A DNA stretch of 64,000 nucleotides from Hydrogenophilales bacterium (GTDB lineage: Bacteria > Pseudomonadota > Gammaproteobacteria > Burkholderiales > Thiobacillaceae): positions 171,711-235,710 of the forward strand of contig JAHFRD010000005.1 of assembly GCA_023258975.1 (NCBI GenBank). Direction: 5' to 3'. The position numbers and the translations under genes are program-made. Shown here piece by piece: positions 15,397-25,517 of the stretch. The notes under the pieces were generated by a model. The model had not been told where the DNA came from. It saw nothing but the letters and a program-made list of their open reading frames with translations, and did no database searches. Every line of letters begins with the position of its first letter. Position 1 is the first letter of the stretch.

Positions 15397-17868
15397 ATGA
15401 CTTCGCAAACCCTCGCCGGCATTCTGACGCCCGACCCCGCCCGCGTTTCTCCCGAGGCGTCCGTAGCCGGCGTGCTTGAACGGATGGAGTCACGCCACAT
15501 CAGTTGCGTGCTGGTGGTGGACGAGGAAAACCACCCTGTCGGCATCTTCACGGAGCGGGACGCCGTGCGCCTGATGGCGGAAGGGAAGGCATCGGCCCGG
15601 CTGCACATCGGCGAGGTCATGCGCCAGCCGGTATTCACCGTCGCGGCCGATCTGGATTACCGCGATGCCTACCGCCTGATGTCGGCGCGCGGCTACCGCC
15701 ATCTGGTGGTGGTGGATGGCGCCGGCAAACTCGCGGGCATCGTCAGCGAAGGGGATTTCATGCACCACCTGGGCATGGAATACCTGGTCGAACTCAAGAC
15801 GGTGACCAGCGCCATGACCCCCGATCCGGTCACGCTGGGCGAAGACGCCAGTCTGAGCGAGGCTGTGGCCCTGATGGCGCGACGGCGCATCGGTTGCATC
15901 CTGGTCACGCGCGACGAGGCGCCTGTGGGTGTGCTCACCGAACGCGACCTGGTACATCTGGCCCGAAGCGAACTCGATCCGGGCGCCACACTCCTCGCGC
16001 AAGTCATGCACGGCCCCGTCCACGGCATCGACGCCGCCAGCCCCTTGCAGGAAGCCGCCAACCGGATGCGGGCGGCCGGCATCCGCCGCCTGGCCGTGGT
16101 GGAGGGGCATCGCCTGATCGGCCTGGTCACGCGCCACGACATCGTCAAATCCCTGCATGGACGCTATATCGAATACCTGCACGAAACCATTCAGCGTCAG
16201 TGCAGGGAGATGGAACAGGCCAAGGACCAGATCCGTGCGGTGCGGGAACGCTTGCGCGGTTACGGCCTGATGGAGCAGGTCAGTGACGCGATTTTCGTGA
16301 TCGACACCGAGAATGCCTCCCTGATCGAGGTCAACGGCCAGGCTTGCCAAAGCCTCGGTTACACACATGAAGCCTTGCTCGCTCTGGAACCGAGCCGGAT
16401 TTTCAGCACTTTTCCCGACCTCGCGGCCTGGCGAACCTTCCGCGCCACCCTGCGGGCGCGGGGCCGGCTATCCCTGGAAACCGGTTTGCGACGGCATGAC
16501 GGCGGCCTCCTGCCGGTGCAGATCCATGCCCGCCTGATCGAGGACGAAGGCCGCGAATATGTGGTTGCCGCCGCGCGCGACCTCAGCCGCGTCCGCGAGC
16601 AGGACGCGCAACTGCAACTACAGATCCACGCCCTCAATGCCGCCGCCAACGCCATCATCCTCACCGACACGGCGCCGCGCATTCTCTGGGCCAACGCGGC
16701 CTTCACCAAGCTCACCGGCTATTCCCTGGCGGAAGCCATCGGCCGCAAACCGGCCGAGTTGCTCAAGTCGGGCAATCAGGATCGACCCTATTACCAACAC
16801 ATGTGGGAGACCATTCTGGCCGGCCGGGTCTGGCATGGCGAACTGGTCAACAAACGCAAGGATGGCAGCCTCTACGACGAGGAACTGACCATCACCCCGG
16901 TTTCCATAGCGGGCGCGGCGGTCACCCATTTCGTCGCCATCAAACAGGACATCAGCGCGCGCAAAGCCAACGAGGCGGCATTGCGGGAAAGCGAGGAGCG
17001 TTTCCGCCTGCTCTACGAACGCTCCCCGGTCGCCTACCAATCGCTGGATGCCGAAGGCCGCATTCTGGATGTCAACCAGGCCTGGCTGACGCAACTGGGC
17101 TACCCGCGCGAGTCGGTGATCGGCTGCTCCTTCGGCGATTTTCTTGCACCGGGGCAGAAGGAATTGATGCGACAACGCTTCAGCCAGTTTCTCGCCACCG
17201 GCACGGTGCATGGCGCCGATTTCGACATGCTGGACAAGGACGGCGAACTTGTCGTCTTTGAAGTGGATGGCCGCGTCGGCCGCGACGCCTCGGGCCGCTT
17301 CATACAGACCCATTGCGTGTTGCACAACATCACCGAACGCAAGGCGCTGGAGCGCCGACTCGTCCACCTCGCCACCACCGATCCCCTCACCAGCCTGGCC
17401 AATCGCCGCCACTTCCTCGATCAGATGACCCTGGCGCTGGCGCGCCATAAGCGGCACGACACGCACACCGCCCTGCTCATGCTCGATCTGGACTGGTTCA
17501 AGACGGTGAATGATCGCCACGGCCACGCCGTCGGCGACGAAGTGCTGCGGCATGCCGCCACCGTCATGACCTCCAGCCTGCGCCGCATCGACCTGCTCGG
17601 CCGCCTGGGCGGCGAAGAGTTCGCCATCCTGCTGCCCGATACCGATGCCGACGGCGCCCATGAATTCGCCGAGCGCCTGCGCCAGCAGGTCGCCACGCGG
17701 CCGGCCCGCACGGGATCCGGCGACATCTCCATCACGCTCAGTATCGGCGTCACCCGGTTCGCGCCGCAGGACAACGACATCGACGCCATCCTGGCGCGCG
17801 CCGACCGGGCGCTCTATCGCGCCAAGGAAAACGGCCGCAATCAAGTGGAACTGGAACCACTCCCATGA
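15397..17868 (+). CDS. CBS-PAS-GGDEF diguanylate cyclase
   Basis: An 823-residue cytoplasmic c-di-GMP synthase. Four CBS motifs occupy about residues 1-265 (for example CVLVVDEENHPVGIFTERDA and HLVVVDGAGKLAGIVSEGDF), arranged as two Bateman pairs that may sense adenine nucleotides. Three PAS domains follow (about 285-400, 405-525 and 530-650). The GGDEF domain starts at TTDPLTSLANRRHFL near 660, with the active motif GGEEF at 738-742 and an inhibitory RxxD site (RRID) five residues before it. No transmembrane segment and no EAL domain is seen, so it should act as a cyclase. It begins a run of three similar signalling genes on the same strand. Confidence 0.94.
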   Translation: MTSQTLAGILTPDPARVSPEASVAGVLERMESRHISCVLVVDEENHPVGIFTERDAVRLMAEGKASARLHIGEVMRQPVFTVAADLDYRDAYRLMSARGYRHLVVVDGAGKLAGIVSEGDFMHHLGMEYLVELKTVTSAMTPDPVTLGEDASLSEAVALMARRRIGCILVTRDEAPVGVLTERDLVHLARSELDPGATLLAQVMHGPVHGIDAASPLQEAANRMRAAGIRRLAVVEGHRLIGLVTRHDIVKSLHGRYIEYLHETIQRQCREMEQAKDQIRAVRERLRGYGLMEQVSDAIFVIDTENASLIEVNGQACQSLGYTHEALLALEPSRIFSTFPDLAAWRTFRATLRARGRLSLETGLRRHDGGLLPVQIHARLIEDEGREYVVAAARDLSRVREQDAQLQLQIHALNAAANAIILTDTAPRILWANAAFTKLTGYSLAEAIGRKPAELLKSGNQDRPYYQHMWETILAGRVWHGELVNKRKDGSLYDEELTITPVSIAGAAVTHFVAIKQDISARKANEAALRESEERFRLLYERSPVAYQSLDAEGRILDVNQAWLTQLGYPRESVIGCSFGDFLAPGQKELMRQRFSQFLATGTVHGADFDMLDKDGELVVFEVDGRVGRDASGRFIQTHCVLHNITERKALERRLVHLATTDPLTSLANRRHFLDQMTLALARHKRHDTHTALLMLDLDWFKTVNDRHGHAVGDEVLRHAATVMTSSLRRIDLLGRLGGEEFAILLPDTDADGAHEFAERLRQQVATRPARTGSGDISITLSIGVTRFAPQDNDIDAILARADRALYRAKENGRNQVELEPLP

Positions 17869-18027
17869 GCACCGGCGGCAGGCAGGCGTTGCGGGTGGCC
17901 GGCAATCCATTCCTGTTCGGATTCCCGTTAAAGATATAGGGCCGCATGCCGTTAACGGCACGGTTGAACCATTGCCCCCCGTCCGCGCTTCCCACTTTCC
18001 CATCCGGACGCCCCGCCAGGAACTGCA

Positions 18028-21000
18028 TTGAACGATCCGTCCCAGCCCGTCCCCCCATTCCGCGTCTGCGCGCCGGATTGTCGCGCCCTGTTCGATGCGG
18101 CGGGGGATGCCCTGTTTCTGCTCGAAGACGTGCGGTTCGTGGCGTGCAACCCCGGCACCCTGACGCTGTTCGGCTGTATGGAGGAGGACATCCTGGGCAG
18201 GACACCCTGGGACTTTTCACCGCCCCGGCAAGCGGACGGAAGCGACTCGGAGGCCGCCGCGCGCGCTCACATCCAACGGGCGTTCGCGGGTGAGCCGCAA
18301 TTCTTCGAGTGGCGGCACCAGCGTCTGGATGGCGAACTGTTCGAGGCGGAGATCCGGCTCAATCGCCTCCAACGGCCCGGCGGGCCTCTGCTCCAGGCGA
18401 TGGTGCGAGACATCACGACGCGCAAACAAGTCGAGTCCGAACTGCGCGAGTCGCGGGATTACGCCGAGCAACTGCTGTCCGTCTCCGGGGCGATGTTCCT
18501 GGTGCTCGACCCCCTGGGCCGCGTCACCCGCGTCAATCCGGCGGGCCGCGCCATCCTGCGTGTCGAGGAAGCCGACATCCTGGGCCAGGACTGGTTTGAG
18601 CGTTTCATTCCCGAGCGCATGCGCGCCGATGTCCGCGCCTTGTTCCAGCGCGTGCTGGCGGGCGATATCGACACCTCCATCGCCCATGTCAATCCCGTGC
18701 TCACCCGCGACGGCGAAGAACGCCTCCTGACCTGGCACAACAGCCCATTACGCGATGCCGAGGGTCGGATTACCGGGATACTCAGCTCCGGCCTGGACAT
18801 CAGCGAACAACGCCTGGCCGAAGCATCGCTGATCGAGAGCGAGGCGCGCGTTCGCGCCATCCTGGATACCGCCGTGGATGGCATCCTGGTGGTGGATGAA
18901 CGCAGCCGGGTGGTGTTCGCCAACCCGGCCATCTGCCAACTCCTCGGCTACAGCGGCCAGGAACTCCAGGATCGCCCCCTCACCGAGCTGATGCCGGAAC
19001 GCTTCCGCGACCAGCACAGCGCCGCCTTCGGGCGCTATCTGCAATCGGGCCGTCCCACCATGCCCTGGCGCGAACTCGCCTTCATGCTGTTGCATCGCGA
19101 CGGGCGCGAAATTCCGGTCGAGGTCAGCATCGGCGAACGCGGCGGCGCCGGGCAGCGCCAGTTCATCGGCATCCTGCGCGACGTAAGCGAACGCCGGCGC
19201 TCGCAACAAACGCTGCGTGAACGGGAGGAACGCATCAACCTGCTGCTCGACTCGATGGCCGAGGGCATCTACGGCGTCGACACCAACGGCATCTGCACCT
19301 TCGTCAACCCGGCCGGCCTGCGTCTTCTCGGCTATGGGCGCGCCGAGGAACTGCTCGGCGGCCATATCCACGAAGCCATCCATCACAGCCACGCCGACGG
19401 CAGCGCCTACCCCGCCGGGGAATGCCGCGCCTACCGCGCCTATATCGAGGAGCGGGGCATCCATGTGGATGACGAGGTGTTCTGGCGCCGCGACGGCACG
19501 CCCTTCCCGGTGGAATATTGGTCCTACCCCATGCGCCAGGGCGGCCAGGTGATCGGCTCGGTGGTGACCTTCCTGGACATCGGCGAACGCCGCCGGGGGG
19601 AGGAAAAACTTTATGCCGCGCGCCAGATGTTGCAGCACGTCATCAACACCGTGCCCCATTTCGTGTTCTGGAAGGATCGCGATTCCCGCTATCTGGGCTG
19701 CAACGAGGCGTTCGCGCGACTGGGCCACGGGGAGCGGCCGGAAGACCTTCTCGGCAAGAGCGATTTCGAGCTGCCTTGGCGCGAGCATGCCGACTTGTAC
19801 CGGCGCGACGATCTCGAAGTCATGGAAACCCAGTCGCCCAAGTACAACATCATCGAGCCGATGGCCCTGGAGGATGGCGGTACCGCCTGGGTGGAGACCA
19901 GCAAGGTGCCGTTGCGCGACAGCCAGGGCCAGGTCATCGGCGTGCTCGGGGTATTCCAGGACATCACCACGCGGCGGCAAGCGGAGGAAAGGTTGCGGCA
20001 GTCGGCCAAGGTGTTCGAGAGCGCCAGCGACGGCATCACGATCACCGACGCGGCGGCCAACATCATCGCCGTCAACCACGCTTTCACCGAGATCACCGGC
20101 TACACGGAAGCGGAGGTGCTGGGCAGGAACCCGCGCCTGCTCAAGTCCGGGCGCCAGGATGGAAACTTCTATCAGGCCATCTGGAACCGCATCGGAAAAA
20201 CCGGAACCTGGAGCGGCGAAATCTGGAATCGGCGCAAGAACGGCGAGGTCTATCCAGAATGGCTGACCATCAGCCGCGTCACCGACGAAGCGGGCACACT
20301 GACCAATTACGTGGGGGTGTTCAGCGATACCAGCCAGATCAAGCAGTCCGAGGCCGAGCGGGAACGCCTCACTCATTACGACCCGTTGACCGGCCTGCCC
20401 AACCGGCTGCTGTTCAACGCGCGCCTGGATCACGCCATCCTGCGCGCCGAGCGCGATGGCAGCCTGTTGATGCTGCTGTTCATCGACCTGGATCGTTTCA
20501 AGACCGTCAACGATGGCCTCGGCCACGCCGCCGGCGACCGCGTGTTGCGGGAAGTGGGGCGCCGCCTGAACCTGTCGGTGCGGGCGGAAGACACCCTGGC
20601 CCGCCTGGGTGGAGACGAGTTCGCCATCGCGCTGGAAGGGCAGGGAAGCGCCACCCAGGCTTCCAGCATGGCGGACAAACTGCTCGCCGCCCTGACTCAG
20701 CCGATCAATCTGGACGGGCAGGAGGTGTTCGTCGGCGCCAGCATCGGCATCAGCACCTATCCGGCGGACGGCAAGGATGCCGCCACCCTGCTCAAGAACG
20801 CCGACGCCGCCATGCACCAATCCAAGGAGGACGGGCGCAACACCGCCCGCTTCTACAACGCGGCGATGACGCGTTCGGCGCGCGAGCGCCTGACCCTGGA
20901 GGCCAACCTGCGGCGCGCCATCGAGCAACAGGAATTTCTGGTGTATTACCAGCCGCAAATGGATGTGAGCAGCGGCGCAATCCTCGGGGTGGAAGCCCTG

Positions 21001-21666
21001 GTGCGCTGGGATCATCCCGCCTCCGGCCTGATCGCGCCGGATCGTTTCATCCCCCTGGCGGAAGACACCGGCCTCATCGTCCCCCTGGGCGAGTGGGTGC
21101 TGTTCACCGCCTGCTCCCAAGCCAGGGCCTGGATGGACGACGCCAACCTGCCTCCCCTCAGCGTGGCGGTGAACTTGTCGCCGCGCCAATTCAGGCAACC
21201 CAATCTGGCCGCCCAGGTGCGCGCCACGCTCGATGCCAGCGGCCTGCCGCCGCAACGGCTGGAACTGGAAATCACCGAAAGCGCGGTCATGGAAAAACCC
21301 GACCAGGCCATCGCCACCTTGCGCGCGCTCAAGGAACTGGGCGTCACGCTTTCCATCGACGACTTCGGCACCGGCTATTCCTCGCTGGCTTATCTCAAGC
21401 GTTTCCCCATCGACAAGCTCAAGATCGACCAGAGCTTCATGCGCGACATCCCCCAGGATCACAGCGACATGGAAATCGCCGCCACCATCATCGCCATGTC
21501 GCGCAACCTGCACCTGAAAGTGCTGGCCGAGGGCGTGGAGACCGAAGAACAGCTCGCCTTCCTGCAGATCCACGGCTGCGACGCCTATCAGGGGTATTTG
21601 TGCAGCCGCCCCATTCCCGCGCCGGAACTGGAACAGTGGCTGGCGTTGCGAGCCGCGCGGCCATGA
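18028..21666 (+). CDS. Six-PAS GGDEF-EAL protein
   Basis: A 1212-residue cytoplasmic protein. Six PAS domains can be read: roughly 12-135, 145-265, 270-395, 395-525, 530-655 and 655-780 (recurring pattern VDGILVVDERSRVVFANPAI). A GGDEF domain has its motif at 861-865 and an RxxD site (RAED), and an EAL domain has EAL at 989-991, LELEITESAVM, DDFGTGYSSLAYLKRFPID and VLAEGVE. All key residues for both activities are present. The start is TTG at 18028 with AGGA about 6 bases upstream. The 159-bp upstream gap has a small palindrome (GCCGTTAACGGC). The next GGDEF-EAL gene begins 19 bp after its stop. Confidence 0.94.
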   Translation: MNDPSQPVPPFRVCAPDCRALFDAAGDALFLLEDVRFVACNPGTLTLFGCMEEDILGRTPWDFSPPRQADGSDSEAAARAHIQRAFAGEPQFFEWRHQRLDGELFEAEIRLNRLQRPGGPLLQAMVRDITTRKQVESELRESRDYAEQLLSVSGAMFLVLDPLGRVTRVNPAGRAILRVEEADILGQDWFERFIPERMRADVRALFQRVLAGDIDTSIAHVNPVLTRDGEERLLTWHNSPLRDAEGRITGILSSGLDISEQRLAEASLIESEARVRAILDTAVDGILVVDERSRVVFANPAICQLLGYSGQELQDRPLTELMPERFRDQHSAAFGRYLQSGRPTMPWRELAFMLLHRDGREIPVEVSIGERGGAGQRQFIGILRDVSERRRSQQTLREREERINLLLDSMAEGIYGVDTNGICTFVNPAGLRLLGYGRAEELLGGHIHEAIHHSHADGSAYPAGECRAYRAYIEERGIHVDDEVFWRRDGTPFPVEYWSYPMRQGGQVIGSVVTFLDIGERRRGEEKLYAARQMLQHVINTVPHFVFWKDRDSRYLGCNEAFARLGHGERPEDLLGKSDFELPWREHADLYRRDDLEVMETQSPKYNIIEPMALEDGGTAWVETSKVPLRDSQGQVIGVLGVFQDITTRRQAEERLRQSAKVFESASDGITITDAAANIIAVNHAFTEITGYTEAEVLGRNPRLLKSGRQDGNFYQAIWNRIGKTGTWSGEIWNRRKNGEVYPEWLTISRVTDEAGTLTNYVGVFSDTSQIKQSEAERERLTHYDPLTGLPNRLLFNARLDHAILRAERDGSLLMLLFIDLDRFKTVNDGLGHAAGDRVLREVGRRLNLSVRAEDTLARLGGDEFAIALEGQGSATQASSMADKLLAALTQPINLDGQEVFVGASIGISTYPADGKDAATLLKNADAAMHQSKEDGRNTARFYNAAMTRSARERLTLEANLRRAIEQQEFLVYYQPQMDVSSGAILGVEALVRWDHPASGLIAPDRFIPLAEDTGLIVPLGEWVLFTACSQARAWMDDANLPPLSVAVNLSPRQFRQPNLAAQVRATLDASGLPPQRLELEITESAVMEKPDQAIATLRALKELGVTLSIDDFGTGYSSLAYLKRFPIDKLKIDQSFMRDIPQDHSDMEIAATIIAMSRNLHLKVLAEGVETEEQLAFLQIHGCDAYQGYLCSRPIPAPELEQWLALRAARP

Positions 21667-21685
21667 AAGCGCGGTGGAGGTGCGG

Positions 21686-24600
21686 ATGACGCCCTATCAG
21701 GCCAACCCCATTCTGGACGCCGCTCCCGGCATCTATTTCATGTTTGACGCAGCGGGCCACTTTGCCGGATGGAACCGCGTCTACCTGGAAACATTCGGCC
21801 TCAGCGAAGCCGACATGGCGCATTTCCACGCGCTGGACGTGGTAGCGCCGGACCACCGGGAGCACGCCCGGCAAGCTATCGCCACCGTCCTGGGCGGCGA
21901 GCAGTTGACCATTGAAGTGGATTTCATCATCGCAGACGGTAGCCGCCGTACCTTCTATGGCACCGGACTACCGGTGGAGCACGAGGGACGGCTGCATGTC
22001 ACCGGCTTGATGGTGGACATCACCGAACGCAAACAGGCGGAAGAACAACTGCGCCGCAACCATGAAATCATGGCCTGCGTCAGTCGTCTGCTCGGCCTGT
22101 ACGTGGGCGACAGCGACGCGGAGACGGTATTCACCACCGCCCTCGGCGACATCCTGCGCCTCACCGGCAGCCAATACGGCTTCATCGCGGAGTTGAAACA
22201 CGAAGCGGACGGCGCGGGCTATCTGCAGTCCCTGGCCATCAGCCGGATGGACTGGAGCGAGGCGACACGCCGGTTTTATGATGAAAACGCCCCCTCCGGC
22301 TTCCGTTTCAGCAGCAGGGACAGCCTCGCCGCCGCCGTGCTCGATGGCGCGCCGGTGATCGCCAACGACCCCGCCCACGACCCGCGCAGTTGCGACCGCC
22401 TGCCATCCGGGCATCCCGCGCTGGACGCCTTCCTCGGCTTGCCGCTGATCCGGAGCGGGGAAATTCTGGGCAGCATCGGTCTGGCCAACCGCGCCGGCGG
22501 TTACGACACGGATCTGGTGGAAGAACTGCGTCCCGTGGTCGAGGCCTGCGCCCAGCTCCTCGCGGCCTGGCGAAGTGAGCGGATACGCAGTCAAACCGAA
22601 AGGGAACTACGTGAGCGGGAACGGGAACTGGACTCCATTGTCGAGAACATCCCGAACGTGCTGTTCGTGAAAGACGCCGCGACGCTGCGCTTTGTCCGTT
22701 TCAACCGCGCCGGCGAACAGATGATGGGCATCTCGCGCGACCAACTGATCGGCCGCAGCGACTACGATCTGGTTCCCAAGGAACAGGCCGATTTCTACAC
22801 GGCGTGCGATCGCCTGGCGCTGGCCAGCGATGTTCCCCTGGACATCCCGGAAGAACTCAATACCTCCCTGACGGGAACCCGCACCCTGCATACCCGCAAG
22901 GTCTGCATTCGCGGCGAGGATGGCCAGCCTCGTTATCTGCTTGGCATCGCCGAGGACATCAGCGAGCGCAAGCGCCAGGCGGATGCGCTGCGCTTATACG
23001 AACGCATGGTCTCCTGCATGCCCGACCACCTTTCCGTGATCGACCGTGATTACCGCTACCTCGCCGTCAACGACACCTATCTGAATCACCACGGCCTGGC
23101 GCGCGAGGCCATCGTCGGCCATAGCGTGGCGGAACTGCTGGGGCGGGAAGTGTTCGATGCGCTGGTCAAGGAAAAACTGGATCGCTGCCTGGCCGGCGAA
23201 CGGGTGCATTACAGCGATTGGTTCGATTTCCCGGCGATGGGAACCCGCTTCGTCGATGTGACCTACACCCCCTATCAGAACGACGACGGCCGGATCACGG
23301 GGGTGATCGTGGCCTCGCGCGACCTCACCGACCTGGAACGCGCGCACCAGGCGGTCATGGAGACCGAATCGCGCTACCGCCTGATGGTGGATCAGGTGGC
23401 GGACGCGCTGTTCATCCACGACCAGAGCGGACGGTTGCTGGACGTCAATCAGCGCGCCTGCGACACCCTGGGCTACAGCAGAACCGAATTGTTGAGTCTG
23501 AACGTGCTGGAGGTGGATCGGGATTTCGACCTGGATGCGGCCGGGATCATCTGGGAATCGCTACAGCCCGGGCAGATTCTGACGTTGCGGGGACACCACT
23601 GGCGCCGTGACGGCACGGTATTTCCCGTGGAAGTCCGGGTCAGTTGTCTCGACCTGAAGGGCCAACGGCTCATCACCGGCCTGGCCCGCGACATCAGCGA
23701 GCGCATTCAGGCGGAGGAAAAACTGAGCCAGGCCACCGTCGTGTTCGACAACGCGCAGGAAGGCGTCATGGTGACCGACCGCAACGCGCGCATCCTGGCG
23801 GTCAACCCCGCCTTCTGCGAAATCACCGGCTATGGCGAGGCGGAGGTGGTCGGCGAAACGCCCGCCAAGTTCAAGTCGGGACGCCATGACGCCGCCTTCT
23901 ACCAGGCCATGTGGGAGGCCTTGACCAAGACCGGCCGCTGGCAGGGCGAGGTATGGGATCGCCGCCGCGACGGCGAGGTCTACCCCAAGTGGCTGTCGAT
24001 CAGCGCGGTGCGCGGCGCCAGCGGCGAGATTGTGCGCTATGTCTCCCTGTTCGCCGACATCACCCACCTCAAGGAATCCGAGGCGCGCCTGGAGCATCTG
24101 GCGCATTTCGACGTGCTCACCGATCTGCCCAACCGGCTGCTGTTCAACTCGCGCCTGGAACATGCGCTGGATCGGGCGAAACGCCATGAGGAACACATGG
24201 CGCTGCTGTTCCTTGATCTGGATCGCTTCAAGACGGTGAACGACAGCCTCGGCCATCCGGCCGGCGACGAACTGTTGATCGAAGTCGCGCGGCGCATCCG
24301 CAAGCGTCTGCGCGACGAGGACACCCTGGCGCGCCTGGGCGGTGATGAGTTCGTCATTCTCCTGGAGCAGTTGGGCGAGGCGCAGGAGGCCGCCGTGGTC
24401 GCCCAGAGCGTGTTGCAGGTTCTCGGCGCGCCGATCCACCTCAGCGGTGGCCATGAGGTGTTCATCGGCGCCAGCATCGGCATCAGCCTGTATCCGGACG
24501 ACGCCGAAGACGCCACGCGTCTGGTGAGCAGCGCCGACGCCGCGCTCTACCTGGCCAAGGAACAAGGGCGCAACACCTATTGTTTCTATACCGAGTCATT

Positions 24601-25396
24601 GACCACGGCGGCCAACGAGCACCTGGCCCTGGAAACACAACTGCGCCGCGCCCTGGAACGCGGCGAATTCGTCCTGCATTACCAACCGCTGATCGATGCC
24701 CATAGCGGTCGCGCCATCGGCGGCGAGGCGCTGGTGCGCTGGCAACCGCCGGGGGAGGCGCTGGTGCCGCCGGGCAGATTCATCCCCATCGCCGAGGAAA
24801 CCGGCCTGATCGTGCCGCTGGGCGAATGGGTGCTGCGCACCGCCTGCGCCCAGGCCCGCGCCTGGATGGATGCCGGCCTGCCACCGCTGGTGATGGCGGT
24901 GAACCTGTCCGGGCGCCAGTTCCAGTCCGCAGATGTGGTGGAACTGGTGCGCGTTGTCTTGCGGGAAACCGGCCTGCCGGCGCGGTACCTGGAACTGGAA
25001 CTGACCGAGAGCATCGTCATGGAGCAGGCCGAACAGGCCATCGCCACCCTGGATGCCCTGAAGGCGCTGGGCGTGCGCCTGTCCATCGACGACTTCGGCA
25101 CCGGCTATTCGTCCCTGGCCTATCTCAAGCGTTTTCCCATCGACAAGCTCAAGATCGACCGGAGTTTCGTGCACGGCCTGGCCGACGACCCCAACGACCG
25201 CGAGATCGCCGCCACCATCATCGCCATGGCGCGCAGCCTGAATCTGGATGTGCTGGCGGAAGGCGTGGAGACGGAACAGCAACTGGCCTTCCTGCGCCTG
25301 TATGGCTGCGACCAGTATCAGGGTTACCTGTTCAGCAAACCGATCCCGGCGGACGAGTTTGAGCACTGGCTGGCGAACCACCCCGAATCCGTGTGA
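21686..25396 (+). CDS. PAS-GAF-PAS GGDEF-EAL protein
   Basis: A 1236-residue cytoplasmic protein that closes the run of three. A PAS domain (about 5-115) is followed by a GAF domain (about 120-300, with TGSQYGFIAEL and DAFLGLPLIRSGEILG) and four more PAS domains (about 310-440, 440-555, 555-675 and 680-800). GGDEF has its motif at 885-889 with an RxxD site (RDED), and EAL has the motif at 1014-1016 plus DDFGTGYSSLAYL. Both activities look intact. I take the ATG at 21686 because GGAGG lies 5 bases before it; an in-frame GTG at 21674 would lengthen it by four residues. The last PAS-GGDEF-EAL part is closely similar to the preceding gene, suggesting duplication. Confidence 0.94.
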   Translation: MTPYQANPILDAAPGIYFMFDAAGHFAGWNRVYLETFGLSEADMAHFHALDVVAPDHREHARQAIATVLGGEQLTIEVDFIIADGSRRTFYGTGLPVEHEGRLHVTGLMVDITERKQAEEQLRRNHEIMACVSRLLGLYVGDSDAETVFTTALGDILRLTGSQYGFIAELKHEADGAGYLQSLAISRMDWSEATRRFYDENAPSGFRFSSRDSLAAAVLDGAPVIANDPAHDPRSCDRLPSGHPALDAFLGLPLIRSGEILGSIGLANRAGGYDTDLVEELRPVVEACAQLLAAWRSERIRSQTERELRERERELDSIVENIPNVLFVKDAATLRFVRFNRAGEQMMGISRDQLIGRSDYDLVPKEQADFYTACDRLALASDVPLDIPEELNTSLTGTRTLHTRKVCIRGEDGQPRYLLGIAEDISERKRQADALRLYERMVSCMPDHLSVIDRDYRYLAVNDTYLNHHGLAREAIVGHSVAELLGREVFDALVKEKLDRCLAGERVHYSDWFDFPAMGTRFVDVTYTPYQNDDGRITGVIVASRDLTDLERAHQAVMETESRYRLMVDQVADALFIHDQSGRLLDVNQRACDTLGYSRTELLSLNVLEVDRDFDLDAAGIIWESLQPGQILTLRGHHWRRDGTVFPVEVRVSCLDLKGQRLITGLARDISERIQAEEKLSQATVVFDNAQEGVMVTDRNARILAVNPAFCEITGYGEAEVVGETPAKFKSGRHDAAFYQAMWEALTKTGRWQGEVWDRRRDGEVYPKWLSISAVRGASGEIVRYVSLFADITHLKESEARLEHLAHFDVLTDLPNRLLFNSRLEHALDRAKRHEEHMALLFLDLDRFKTVNDSLGHPAGDELLIEVARRIRKRLRDEDTLARLGGDEFVILLEQLGEAQEAAVVAQSVLQVLGAPIHLSGGHEVFIGASIGISLYPDDAEDATRLVSSADAALYLAKEQGRNTYCFYTESLTTAANEHLALETQLRRALERGEFVLHYQPLIDAHSGRAIGGEALVRWQPPGEALVPPGRFIPIAEETGLIVPLGEWVLRTACAQARAWMDAGLPPLVMAVNLSGRQFQSADVVELVRVVLRETGLPARYLELELTESIVMEQAEQAIATLDALKALGVRLSIDDFGTGYSSLAYLKRFPIDKLKIDRSFVHGLADDPNDREIAATIIAMARSLNLDVLAEGVETEQQLAFLRLYGCDQYQGYLFSKPIPADEFEHWLANHPESV

Positions 25397-25478
25397 AGCC
25401 GCGGGCCGTGCGTTCATGCGACGCGACCCGCGCTTTCTCGTCGACCGCGTCGCCACAACGAGACCGCAATCTTTGCCA

Positions 25479-25487
25479 TGCTAGAAT
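25479..25487 (+). promoter_or_regulatory. Extended -10 promoter element before typA
   Basis: TGCTAGAAT fits an extended -10 (TGnTAnnnT), about 30 bases before the typA ATG. A good -35 is not evident. Confidence 0.4.
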
Positions 25488-25517
25488 GCGCGGCTTTTTT
25501 CTAACGGTTGCCTCCCC

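Noticed and set aside
18748..21573. Open frame of about 940 codons antisense to the six-PAS GGDEF-EAL gene
   Set aside because: No recognisable domain; the sense strand has complete GGDEF and EAL signatures.
21674..21685. GTG start for the third signalling gene
   Set aside because: The ATG at 21686 has GGAGG at the right distance; the GTG has none.
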